A stretch of DNA of 64,000 nt from Pythium myriotylum (lineage: Eukaryota; Oomycota; Peronosporomycetes; Pythiales; Pythiaceae): positions 186,001-250,000 of the forward strand of contig JALJCQ010000033.1 in NCBI GenBank assembly GCA_023091665.1, in the 5' to 3' direction. The notes beneath the pieces are model-generated. The model worked only from the letters and a program-made list of their open reading frames with translations. It was not told the origin of the DNA and made no database searches. The translations under genes were made by a program, and so were the position numbers. Positions within the stretch are counted from its first letter, which is position 1. Every line of letters begins with the position of its first letter. This document shows positions 35,851 to 45,404 of this stretch, in pieces.

Positions 35851-38165
35851 TATCGACTGCAAGGTTGGGAACGGCGGCAGATCATGCTGACTGAAACAAT
35901 GTGGCTCACACTACAGTAGGAAGGGCTAACTTCGAGTCTAAATGAGGTGGCCTACATTATTTCTCGTAGAATGTGCGATGTGGGCCACACCAAGGTTGAA
36001 GCAGCTTCTGATCGTTTTGGAGAGGGAGATGGATTGTCGAGACCGTCGCATCGTTTCGTCAAGTTCAGATCTGACGCCGGTCTCGCATGCTGCCCAACGC
36101 GCTGGTGGATCTTTCGGTTCTCTCTCGCAAGTTGCACTTTGAGTCCGATTCTGATCCCACCATTTCCTGCTTTGTTGCGTGGCAATCATGGCTTGACCAC
36201 GGCGCGTTACGCATGACGCGAGGTGACTTTCTTACAGGCGGCCACGGCATGCGCGCTCGCAGAGATGCTGCGGCACAGCCCCGTGGATCGGCTGTGCACG
36301 TGACCACATCCTGGGCGAGTTGTCTTGCTCCCTTCGCGTCCACGAAAATCGCATCCACAAACTAGATCAAAGGCATCACGGCAGTAAGCTCTCCCTGCGA
36401 GTGCACGATGCCGAGCTGCGATCCATCCATTACTGCGCAGATCTCAGGAGATGCGCGTCCCTCGCACCTGCGGGGTGGCCGGGGTCTTTTTAGAGGGAGT
36501 CCCAACGTCCGCACGCGATCGCGGGCCGTTGGACCGACGCACGGCTAGCTCTGGGACGCAACTTGGCTCCACTCTGTTCCCCCTGAGAAACAACAAACAA
36601 CCCCGCGCCGTCCCGGATCCGAAAGAAGACGAGGAGAAGCTCAACGCCTTGCGCATGGGTCCAGCGGGCCCAGCTGATGAGCTGAAGGAATGAGCACATG
36701 GGTATGTTTCGGGGTTTCCTCTGCCGCAGCAGATTTCGCTGTCCCAGCCTGGAGATTCAGGCGCTGGATTACGGAGGTGGACATGTAGCGCTGACTCTGA
36801 GTGAGCCAAACCAGCGTGAGTAACCTCGCGCAGCTGACAGTGCAAGTGGACGGTCTTGTGCGTCTAGAATTCTTGTCGGAGACTCAGGCGAGAGGATGTG
36901 CTATTGCGATCGGAGAGATCCTCTCTGTCTCTCTCTTAGGCTCGCCTCAGCGTGATTGCGAAGAGCAAGATCGCTCCAAGCTGTACACATTCGCGGCCAC
37001 AATCTCTTTGTGATTGCCATGACTTGGTTGCGTCCTTGAAGAACCCACAAATAATTGGCAGATTTCGTGGACTAAGAGAAACTCGTCACCGAGGACCAGC
37101 TGGACTGACCAGAAGCTGGATAACGATAGAGAGCTTCTCCTTCGAATCATATCAGTGGTGAGCTGTGCATAAAGTACCCAAACCTGGTTTGGCATCCATT
37201 CCTTCGGATCCGCTGGACCAGCTTCGACACAGTTTTCCTGGCTGCTAGGCTCCAATATGGGGCCGTGGAAGCGTGAGCAGCGCGACGCAATCAGCCCTCC
37301 TGGACAGGGTGTCACCTAGCTAACACCGTAGGATGTGGGGCTGAATACTGCTCTTGAGGGCGGCTGGGCCTCTGAAAGAGCGGGGGTGGCCACACTGTAG
37401 GAAAGCGAGCCTTTCATCGACACGAAGCAGCCCTGCAGATTTGTTTGGAGATCATCGCCACGACCCGACGACACTTCGATCGACAGAGAGAGCTGAACCA
37501 CTGCGGCGCGCGCAGGGCCGGGGCGCTCTACCCAGAGATAACTGGCTCGTCTGCTCGCTCAACTGGCTTCTTTTGGTCCGGTGACTGCCACCCCCGCTTC
37601 AAGGTCCGCAGTTTGGGACAGACGAGCCCCGTCCCTAAGATACACAGCGACGGGGCAGTGCGGTAGTCACGTCGTGGGCCAAACAGGCGCACTATCAGGA
37701 AGCCCTGCCCTCATCTCCCCGATGGCGTTTTCCTTGGGTTTCCCTCTGAGAACCCTCCCCTCCCCGCCCACCTGGCCTCGGCGCGGCCCGTGTCCGCGTC
37801 CAGAACTCTCGAGTCCAGAGAATCAACGACCCCACATCGAGAAGGCGACGGAAGCTGCGAAAGCGCGACTCTTTTCCTTCCATCGACTCGCCGTTCCGCG
37901 CACGTTCTTCTCCCTCATCAGCGCGAGTCTTCGGTGGCGAACACTCGGGTTGATATTCCTTTCTCTCCTCCTTGTCCGCGGAGGCCCCTCTCTGGATTCT
38001 CGGCCACGCCTGCCGCGCGTGGATCCGGCAATCCCATCCTATCCTAACCCGTCCCGTCCGGAGTTTCCTTCTCTGGACGCTTGGGAGGGTTAGCAACTTT
38101 CCCGGATCGAATCCAGACGCGTCCAGAGTGGTCCAGCATTCCTTGACGAACTCGCCACCGCCGCC
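35851..38165. other. 2.3 kb intergenic region with possible decayed gene, then DEP-gene leader
   Basis: No intact gene recognised. Minus-strand fragments at 36065-36450 and 36947-37500 look protein-like but carry stops (see separate entry). The last 500 bp (37650-38165) are C/T- and CpG-rich and probably form the promoter and 5' leader of the downstream gene. Confidence 0.4.
36065..36450 (-). pseudogene. Possible decayed coding sequence of unknown family
   Basis: On the minus strand a frame reads VMDGSQLGIVHSQGELTAV, then PLI and an in-frame stop, then FVDAIFVDAKGARQLAQDVV and PRGCAAASLRARMPWPPV. The composition looks protein-like across the stop, as in a young pseudogene or a mobile-element relic. 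I do not recognise the family. Confidence 0.25.
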
Positions 38166-40421
38166 ATGGTGAGCTTCAACCACAGCGTGCCCGAGGAGAC
38201 CGGCGCGCGCCGCGAGTACCTCGCCGAGCAGGCCGAGATGCTGCTCAAGCTCGCGGCCAAGATGAAGCAGAACATCGCCACGGGCGACCGCCGCAAGCAC
38301 TTTTTCAAAAAGTACACCGACTGCTTCACGGGCATGGAGGCCGTCGACTGGATGCTCGAGCAGATGGAGGCCAAGTCCGTGGCCGAGGCCGTGCGCAAGG
38401 GCCAGGGCCTGCTCTCGGCGCGCTTCATCGAGAAGGTCGACAAGGAGATCAAGTTCGAGTACAGCCGCAAGCGCTTCTACCGCTTCACGCCCACGACGCC
38501 CGAGATCGTCCACGCGCCCGAGCACCCGCTCGCGAACCCGGGGCTCGACATCCCGCTCAGCGCGCCCGCGCGGAGGAGAGCGCTCGCCGCGCTCATCGGC
38601 GCCTTCGTGGCCGACGCCGCCTCCACGTCGCTCAACGGCGTCTCCCATCCGGAGAAGACGATCCCCAACCTGCTCCGGGCCGACTTCGACCCGGCGTTCT
38701 GCGGCTCCAACGAGAGCAACGGCTTCGGCTTCTTCGCGCGAACCGCGTCGCAGATGGAGAGCTCCACGGGCTTCGAGGCGCGCGTGATCCTCCAGGCCAT
38801 CGCCGCGCGCGGCCACATCACGGGCCCGCAGCTCGCCAAGGACGCCTACTGGGGCTTCAAGAACAACAAGCGCATGCTCAGCTCCACGTCGCGGACTTTC
38901 ATCAAGCGGATCCAGGCAGGCAAGTCCTTCCCGCAGTGCGCCGTCAAGTGCCGGTCCATCGACGTGCTCTCGCTCGTGCCCATCATCGTCGCGCTTTACG
39001 CGGGCACCGAGGCGCTCTTCACCAAGGTGGACGAGGTCGTGCAGGTCTTTTACGTGGGTCACCGCGTGCGCGACACCGCGCTCGTCGCCGCCTTCATCCT
39101 CGAGCAGATCATCCTCGGCGCGTCCGTGCTGCAGGCCATGCGCATGAGCATCCGCACCGAGCGCCTCACGGTCAAGCAGCGCAAGGTCATCTTCAAGGCC
39201 TTTACCAAGTCGGAGCTGCCGAGTTACGAGGCCATCCAGAAGTTCGGCAACAAAGGCTCGCTGCCCAACGGCTTCTGCGCCGTGCTGCAGCCGCTCTTCG
39301 TGCTCAACGACTACGCCACGGCCGTGCGAGAAAACATCATCGGCGGCGGGCGCACGTGTCGCCGATCCATGTTCATCGGCGCGTGCTTCGGCGCCCAAGA
39401 CGGACTCGAGGCCATCCCCGAGGAGTGGGTCAAGAAGACGCCGTACTTTGACTTTGTCGAGACCGACTCGTCCATGCTCGTGGGCCGCCGCGACCTCAAG
39501 GGCACGTACTACGAGGAGCAGAACGAGGTGGAGAAGGCGCGCGCGAGCATCTCGCGCACCGACTCGACGCCCTACGTTGACTACGCGCCGAGCGCCGTGC
39601 TCACGGCCTCGCTGCTGCGCGCGACGCAGCGCGTGTCGACCTCGTCGAGCACGGGCCCGCGCCTGCGGCCGCGCAAGAACAGCATGGAGTCGGGCGGCTC
39701 GACGCCGCGCTCGGTCGCGTCCAACTTCTCGTACAACTCGAACACGACCCACGGCTCGACGAGCAGCTCGGTCGTGGACTTCGGCGACATGAACCGCTTC
39801 TACTCGTCCAAGGTGCTCACACCGCGCTCGGCCGCCGTGGGCCAGGACATGCTCCAGTTCTACCAGCAAAACTACGCCAGCGGCGTCGAGCGCCGCAGCA
39901 GCCTCGGCGCCAAGCCCTTCACGCGCAGCTCCGTCTCGACCGTGCGCAGCAGCGACTCGAGCAACCAGTTCCTCACCTCGAGCGGCCGCTTCGAGCGCCG
40001 CGGCAGCGAGACGTTCTTCCAGAGCGGCAACTCTGTCATGAACCACCGCGTGAGCAACGAGTTCAACCAGACGTACCCCATGGGCCCGCGGCTCTCCGCC
40101 GGCGGCGTGCCCCCGCCGCTGCCGCCGCCGCGCAACTCGCTCGGCTCGGTGCAGCGCGCGTCGTTCAACCACCTCCCGCGCACGTCGCTCAACCAGCAGA
40201 TGCCGCGATCCTACTCGTCGTCGCTTTCGCGCCTGAGCGACCCCGCCCAGCACGCACCGCGCAGCCAGTCGTTCTACAGCAGCCGCCTCTCGGGCTCGCA
40301 CGTGGCCATGGAGCCCATGGACGTGGACCCGGTCGAGTTTGGCGGCGACGACGTCGTCTACGCTCCGCGGTCATCGCTGAGCGAGAACCACCAGCATGTG
40401 AGCATGCATGCCATTTTGTAA
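38166..40421 (+). CDS. DEP domain fused to ADP-ribosylglycohydrolase-like domain
   Basis: 751 residues, intronless; the ATG at 38166 lies in a good context (GCCGCCATGG). Residues 45-115 are a DEP domain (KKYTDCFTGMEAVDWMLEQM, then FYRFTP), a membrane/GPCR-signalling adaptor fold. Residues 138-440 match the ADP-ribosylglycohydrolase/J1-crystallin group: ALIGAFVADAAST, a hydrophobic helix VLSLVPIIVALYAGTEAL, VLQAMRMS and IGACFGAQDGLEAIPEEW. The Mg-binding GGDTD motif has become GGRTC, so both Asp are lost and enzymatic activity is unlikely. Residues 450-751 are disordered, rich in Ser, Arg and Asn, with possible phosphorylation sites. The gene has extreme GC at third positions, which creates a long antisense open frame. 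It converges with the transporter gene, 61 bp apart. Confidence 0.8.
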   Translation: MVSFNHSVPEETGARREYLAEQAEMLLKLAAKMKQNIATGDRRKHFFKKYTDCFTGMEAVDWMLEQMEAKSVAEAVRKGQGLLSARFIEKVDKEIKFEYSRKRFYRFTPTTPEIVHAPEHPLANPGLDIPLSAPARRRALAALIGAFVADAASTSLNGVSHPEKTIPNLLRADFDPAFCGSNESNGFGFFARTASQMESSTGFEARVILQAIAARGHITGPQLAKDAYWGFKNNKRMLSSTSRTFIKRIQAGKSFPQCAVKCRSIDVLSLVPIIVALYAGTEALFTKVDEVVQVFYVGHRVRDTALVAAFILEQIILGASVLQAMRMSIRTERLTVKQRKVIFKAFTKSELPSYEAIQKFGNKGSLPNGFCAVLQPLFVLNDYATAVRENIIGGGRTCRRSMFIGACFGAQDGLEAIPEEWVKKTPYFDFVETDSSMLVGRRDLKGTYYEEQNEVEKARASISRTDSTPYVDYAPSAVLTASLLRATQRVSTSSSTGPRLRPRKNSMESGGSTPRSVASNFSYNSNTTHGSTSSSVVDFGDMNRFYSSKVLTPRSAAVGQDMLQFYQQNYASGVERRSSLGAKPFTRSSVSTVRSSDSSNQFLTSSGRFERRGSETFFQSGNSVMNHRVSNEFNQTYPMGPRLSAGGVPPPLPPPRNSLGSVQRASFNHLPRTSLNQQMPRSYSSSLSRLSDPAQHAPRSQSFYSSRLSGSHVAMEPMDVDPVEFGGDDVVYAPRSSLSENHQHVSMHAIL

Positions 40422-40482
40422 AGAGCAGTAACTATAGCCCCCCTAATGGAGTCCCCAATCTGTGTCTACGTCCTCTGTCGAG

Positions 40483-43170
40483 TCACGCGAGCGTGCCGTA
40501 CGTAGCACGCCGCATCGAGGTCTTGCGGCGGCGGCGCTCGAGCGCCTCGTCGTCACGTAAGACGTCGACTGCCGACGTGAACTGGGTCTTGACGAGCTGG
40601 TCCGACACGTCGATCTTGGCGGACGTGCGGTGCGTCGATAGCAGCACGAGTAAGCAGCCCGAGATGACGGCAAACCCGCCCACGAGCGTTGGCCACCCGG
40701 GCACACGCTCGACTCCGACGAAGATGCTCAGCACGGTGGCCACGACCGGCTCCGTGAGCATCGTGACCGAGACCACAAGCGGGTCGAAGTACTTGAGCGC
40801 CGCGATGAAGCCCATGGTGCCGCAGACCGAGCCCACGAGCACAATGGAGGCCTCGATGTCAAGGTGGTGGACCCAACCTAGCAGCCCGCGTTGTGCGTGC
40901 GTGGGCTCGGCCAGGTCGATGCCCAGGCGCTCGTGGTTGGCCACGAGAATCGGCAGCAACACCAGCGCTACGCCGGTCGCGAGCAGGAAGAGGAACACGC
41001 GCACGCCGAGAGCTGCACGCAGCCGCTTGGCGCAGAGCAAGTACGAGACTCCCGCAAAGGCGCCGGCGAAGGCCACGAGGTCTCCATGAAGCGACGGCTG
41101 CGAGAGCTCAACGCCAGCGGGGGCGTTGCCCTGAGTTGGAGGCGACTCGGTCGGGCCGTGGTCTGTTGTCGTGAGGACGCCGCCGCCGAAACCCAAGGCC
41201 GCGCCAAGCAACTCCATCGCGAGTAGCGGCTGCCGCAGCAGCAGCTTCCCGGCGACCATGATCAGCGAGTGGCTGTTGGCGAAAATGTAGACGTGACCGA
41301 TGCTTGTGAGGCTAAGCGCAACGAGGAACGCCGAGTTGTACGTGGCGTAGGAGAGCACGCACACGAGCGCGAGCATTTTCTTGTCGGGACCGAGACGCGG
41401 GAGGCCCTTGCGGCACATGGAGATGACGGCAAACGGGAACAGCGCGAGCGCCACACCGCTCACGCGCCAGAACAGCTTCAGCAGAGGCGGCACACCAACG
41501 AGAAGATCAAGCACGGCTCCCTGAGACGAGACGGCGAAAAGAGCTGTCACGAGGATCAGGTAACCAACCACAGGCACTTCCCTCTGGACGTGGAGGAGGA
41601 CAGACACGCGGCGCCCACCGCGTTGAATCTTTGGAGGGAGAACGACGGCTTCGAGCGTGACCTGGGTGATATCGGACGGCAGGTCGCTGTCAGCGCGCTT
41701 GCGCAGCATCGCAGGCATCGAGGTGTCCTCCTCGTCGCTGGTGTCGAAGTTCTCGAGCACTTCGGTGACGTCGTCGGGCAGCGCCAACACGAGTTCGGGC
41801 GTCGCTGAAGGTGCTTCACTGGGTCCACTCCGTTCCACTTGGATGAGATAGGCGAGAGCGTTCGCGCCGATCATGTCGGGTGTCTCCATGTCGACCTCAG
41901 ACAGTACAGTTGCGTCGCTCACTCTCGACGAAGTTGACAACAGCGGAGTGTTCTCGTCCATTGTTTTGCCGCTGTTGGGCGCCATATTGGTTGATGGCTC
42001 ACGGGCCAAAGTTGTGGGCACGGCAAAGAGCGCTGCCTTGACGCCGTCACGGTCGAGCTCAGTCCGGATGATAGAAAGGCCAGAGCTCGGAGGATCCAGC
42101 ACCTCAACTGAAGTCGAGCCGGGGCTGCGGCCCCAGTAGTCACTGACATGCCTCTGTTCCAGAAACAGTGGCTCAAAGCGATGCGCGAGAGTCTTGCCGT
42201 CTTTCGACGATTCTTCCCAGTTGAACTCGGCGCTTGCAATAATGTTCTCGCAGTACAGAGAGCCAAGCATGCTCGGCAGCCACTTCTCCATTGTTGTATC
42301 GCCATTGTGTTCATCGTGATCTGCAACATCGCAATGCTCGAGCAGCGCAGCTGTGAAACAGACCCAAATACCCACGGGGTGATCTGCACAGCCTGCTGCC
42401 TCTCTGGTCGCCGAGTCAACGAGTGCCACAGCCCGCGTGAGCCCGTTGGTTTGAACGGCGGCATTCTGCAACTGGCGGACTAGTTCGTCAATTGCCTTGA
42501 CTTCGAACACACGATTGATCGCACGGATGATAACGAGGGGAGCCGTTCGGGAGAGAGGAGATGATGAAGCATCCACGTACATGCACGCATGGCGCACAGC
42601 TGAGACCTCGTCTTGGTCGCCATGGAGAACATCAATAGTCGAACCAACGGTCGTTAGTGCCAATGCACAGCGCTCGCAGGCCCGCACGATAGCCTCGACT
42701 TCATCAGTGAGGCTTCCGTCTGTGACGCAGACGAGGATGCGATCGCACGGCGGGTGCACAAAGAGACGCCGGAGAGAGAGCTCCAGCACGGAGAAAGCCT
42801 TATTCTGGATCTGCTCTAGCGCAGACTTCTCCGACACCACGAGGCACACCGCATATTGATAATTATTTTGATCGAACGACTCCGTCAGAGGCACTTGGGC
42901 AATACTTGCTCGCTTAAATCGATTCGATTTGAATCTTGCGTCATTGCCATTAAGCCCTGCGAGAAGCTCCAGCTCAGAGACATTAAGCTGGTCGCTGAGC
43001 TCTGTGATATCGAGCGAGAAGATCTGGTGCTGGGCCATCGATTCTTCGAACGCGTGACTTGGGCTCGACTTTCTGACAACGCCCCACAGCTTCAGAAGAG
43101 AACGATCGTGCTGGTGAAAAGTCTCACGGTTCTCGGCCAATCGAGTGGCACGAAACTTGCGTCCCTTCAT
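40483..43170 (-). CDS. DMT (EamA-type) transporter with long N-terminal soluble domain
   Basis: 895 residues; ATG at 43170 (an upstream GTG at 43179 also lies in frame). Residues 1-400 are soluble: LVCVTDGSLTDEVEAIVRACERC, VRHACMYVDAS and VWVCFTAALLEHC-like stretches; I do not recognise this part. Residues 400-530 are an acidic linker with a possible dileucine sorting signal (ENTPLLS). From about 535 there are nine to ten membrane helices arranged as two EamA repeats, starting VVGYLILVTALFAV and ending GGFAVISGCLLVLLS. Such proteins move small metabolites across Golgi, vacuole or plasma membranes; the substrate is unknown. The N-terminal part may be a separate domain or mis-joined exons, but no stop or clear intron separates the two. 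Confidence 0.7.
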   Translation of the reverse strand: MKGRKFRATRLAENRETFHQHDRSLLKLWGVVRKSSPSHAFEESMAQHQIFSLDITELSDQLNVSELELLAGLNGNDARFKSNRFKRASIAQVPLTESFDQNNYQYAVCLVVSEKSALEQIQNKAFSVLELSLRRLFVHPPCDRILVCVTDGSLTDEVEAIVRACERCALALTTVGSTIDVLHGDQDEVSAVRHACMYVDASSSPLSRTAPLVIIRAINRVFEVKAIDELVRQLQNAAVQTNGLTRAVALVDSATREAAGCADHPVGIWVCFTAALLEHCDVADHDEHNGDTTMEKWLPSMLGSLYCENIIASAEFNWEESSKDGKTLAHRFEPLFLEQRHVSDYWGRSPGSTSVEVLDPPSSGLSIIRTELDRDGVKAALFAVPTTLAREPSTNMAPNSGKTMDENTPLLSTSSRVSDATVLSEVDMETPDMIGANALAYLIQVERSGPSEAPSATPELVLALPDDVTEVLENFDTSDEEDTSMPAMLRKRADSDLPSDITQVTLEAVVLPPKIQRGGRRVSVLLHVQREVPVVGYLILVTALFAVSSQGAVLDLLVGVPPLLKLFWRVSGVALALFPFAVISMCRKGLPRLGPDKKMLALVCVLSYATYNSAFLVALSLTSIGHVYIFANSHSLIMVAGKLLLRQPLLAMELLGAALGFGGGVLTTTDHGPTESPPTQGNAPAGVELSQPSLHGDLVAFAGAFAGVSYLLCAKRLRAALGVRVFLFLLATGVALVLLPILVANHERLGIDLAEPTHAQRGLLGWVHHLDIEASIVLVGSVCGTMGFIAALKYFDPLVVSVTMLTEPVVATVLSIFVGVERVPGWPTLVGGFAVISGCLLVLLSTHRTSAKIDVSDQLVKTQFTSAVDVLRDDEALERRRRKTSMRRATYGTLA

Positions 43171-43287
43171 GGAAGTCACCTAGTCCAAAAACAAAGTTCA
43201 CTTTCGCATCCGCAGACGTTACATCCTCAGACAATAAACTTGGAAAACATTCGAGTTAACCACCTGCTGACCATCCGTACCCCTCAC

Positions 43288-45121
43288 CTATCGGCTTTGT
43301 AGCACCTCGATGATCAGATCGCGCGAGAGGTTGGTGAAGCCGTCCGTCTTCGTCACCGTATCGAAGTTACGGATCAAAAACGTGAGGCAGATCTCGCGTA
43401 ACCGCGTGGCATGGAGATCGTCCGCGGTCTGGAAAAGTGTCGCGGCGTTCTCAACCGTGATATTCTTTTGCACCACGATCTCACAAAGGCCTTTGAGACG
43501 GTCGAGCGTGTACAGATCCGCAGCAGCAAACAGCTCGAGGGCGATCTCCGCCCCCACGTCGACGGTATCGACATAAATATACTCAAGCAGTGAGAGGAAG
43601 ATTGGCACACGAATGTGGCGCAACTGGATCTCGTTTTCGCGACTCTCACGCATTCCTGAAGAGAACATTGCGCGGAAGTGGTCGCTCCGCGCCGCGAGGA
43701 TCGCGCGATGGCAATGGATCGCGCGGCCTTCAACTATGAACTTGACATCCGCAAACTCGTCATTGTCGATGAGCTGCCTCATGTCGTGCATGTAAGAAGA
43801 CGTGAGCAGAGAGGTACGCACGGTCGCGACAGGATCCACCAAGGCGACTGTGTGCTCGTTATACGAGGCTACGGCGATAACACGCTTGGACTGGAGCACT
43901 TCCACAAGCTTGGGTAGTGTCACTTTGTTAGTGTCATTGTGGCCAAGTTTGCCGTGATCACCATTGCCCCAGGTGAAGACATCCCCCATGTCGGTGAGGG
44001 CGACGGTATGGCTCCAGCCGCACGTAATCTGGACCACAATCTTGTCCATCAACGCTTCCACGGGGGTTGGAGTAGTTCGGTTCACCTTATCCCCGTGACC
44101 GAGCTGCCCATGTTCACCGCCGCCCCAGGTGTACACTTCACCTGTTTCAGTCACGGCCGCCGTGTGGAAGCCACCACACGAGATCTGTTTCACACGCTTG
44201 CCCATGAGGCCCTCGACTCTGCGCGCCGTGAGCTGGTTACGCTCAGAGTTGTGGCCCAGCCGACCGAACTTGCCTTCTCCAAACGTGTAGACCTCGCCGC
44301 TCTCTGCAAGAACGGTCTCAATGAGTCCACTGTCTTCCATTGCGAAGATTGCCAATCGCCAACTCACCCGTCAACGCCGCGGTATGGAATCCGCAGGCCG
44401 AAATCTGCTTCACATACTTGCCTCGCAGCTCCTCCACAATCCCGGGTAGATATTGGTGTCCGTCCGTGTCGCCGTGGCCGGAGACACCATTTTCCTTGTC
44501 TCCCCATGTGTACACATCCATGTTTTCCAACAGCACGGCAGTGTGGCGGCTGCCGCACGCTACTTGTCGCACAGGCATTCCTTTTAGCGCCTCCACGAGG
44601 AACGGCATCGAGTGACCTGTCTCATTGCCGTGCCCGAGCTTGCCATACATGCCGCCACCCCAGGTGTACAGGTCCCCAGATACTGGGTAGGAGCCTCATG
44701 AGCGTCTAATTCCACAATGAATCGGGCAACCACAATCCGTACCTGTGACTGCCGCCGTGTGGTAGCTGCCGCACGTGACCTGGCGGATCTTCTTGCCGCG
44801 TAGCTCCTCCACGAGGCGGGGCACGAACTTCCACCCATTGTCGCCGTGGCCCAGTCGGCCGTCGTCGCCGCGGCCCCACGTGTACACTTCGCCGTCGTCG
44901 GTGAGTACGACTGTGTGGCCGCTGCCGCACGCGATCTGCACGACGCGTCGCTCCTGCAGCGCCTCAACGAGCACGGGGCGGTGCTGGTCGATCGTGTCGC
45001 CGAGCCCCAACTGGCCGTCTTCACCGCGACCCCAACTGTAGACTGTTCCAGCGCGAGTCAGATGATGAGACCGACGCGAGTGCATAGGAGAGACGCAGGC
45101 GCATCCGTGGGTACCTGTCAT
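43288..45121 (-). CDS. RCC1-repeat and BTB/POZ domain protein
   Basis: CDS complement(43288..44303, 44368..44682, 44743..45042, 45115..45121), 545 residues; introns of 64, 60 and 72 bp. The first coding exon is only seven bases (ATG ACA G). Seven or so RCC1 blades follow, each with TWG-GE-GQLGHGD and QIACG-HT-VLT motifs (VYSWGRGEDGQLGLGD is the first). The BTB/POZ domain begins near residue 380 (DEFADVKFIVEGRAIHCHRA, then ILAARSDHFRAMF) and is followed by a BACK-like helical end. The arrangement matches RCBTB proteins, usually Cullin-3 adaptors or small-GTPase-linked scaffolds. The 72 bp first intron is a multiple of three and has no stop, so unspliced translation is formally possible; splicing is preferred because VT-VYSWG fits the blade start. 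Confidence 0.85.
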
Positions 45122-45404
45122 GTCGGAGGGCGATGCCGAGAAGAACGAGGACGCGCGCACGTTGCCGAGTGAGGGCTTCTTCTGCTTTGGCGGAAGAGCT
45201 CCTCACAGACATCGAAGTTTTCCTTCAGTCAGAATAGTGTCGCAACACCTTGTGTTAGGACAATTCCCTCCTTTACATGTATTTATTAGGGATTCAAATA
45301 CTGTTTACATTGACCACTAGGAACATAACTAGGAAATAGTCAAAGATTTGGGCGAGGAGCTCCGCACGGAAAAGGGCCAGTACGAACATGAAGCCATGCG
45401 TGGG

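Noticed and set aside
37695..40301. 868-residue open frame on the minus strand
   Set aside because: It is antisense to the DEP/ARH-like gene, which has strong domain evidence. The composition (Arg, Ala, Glu, His) is what high third-position GC produces on the opposite strand.
45043..45114. Coding sequence in place of the first RCC1-BTB intron
   Set aside because: It is open and a multiple of three, but would insert 24 residues unlike any RCC1 blade; the spliced form fits the family.
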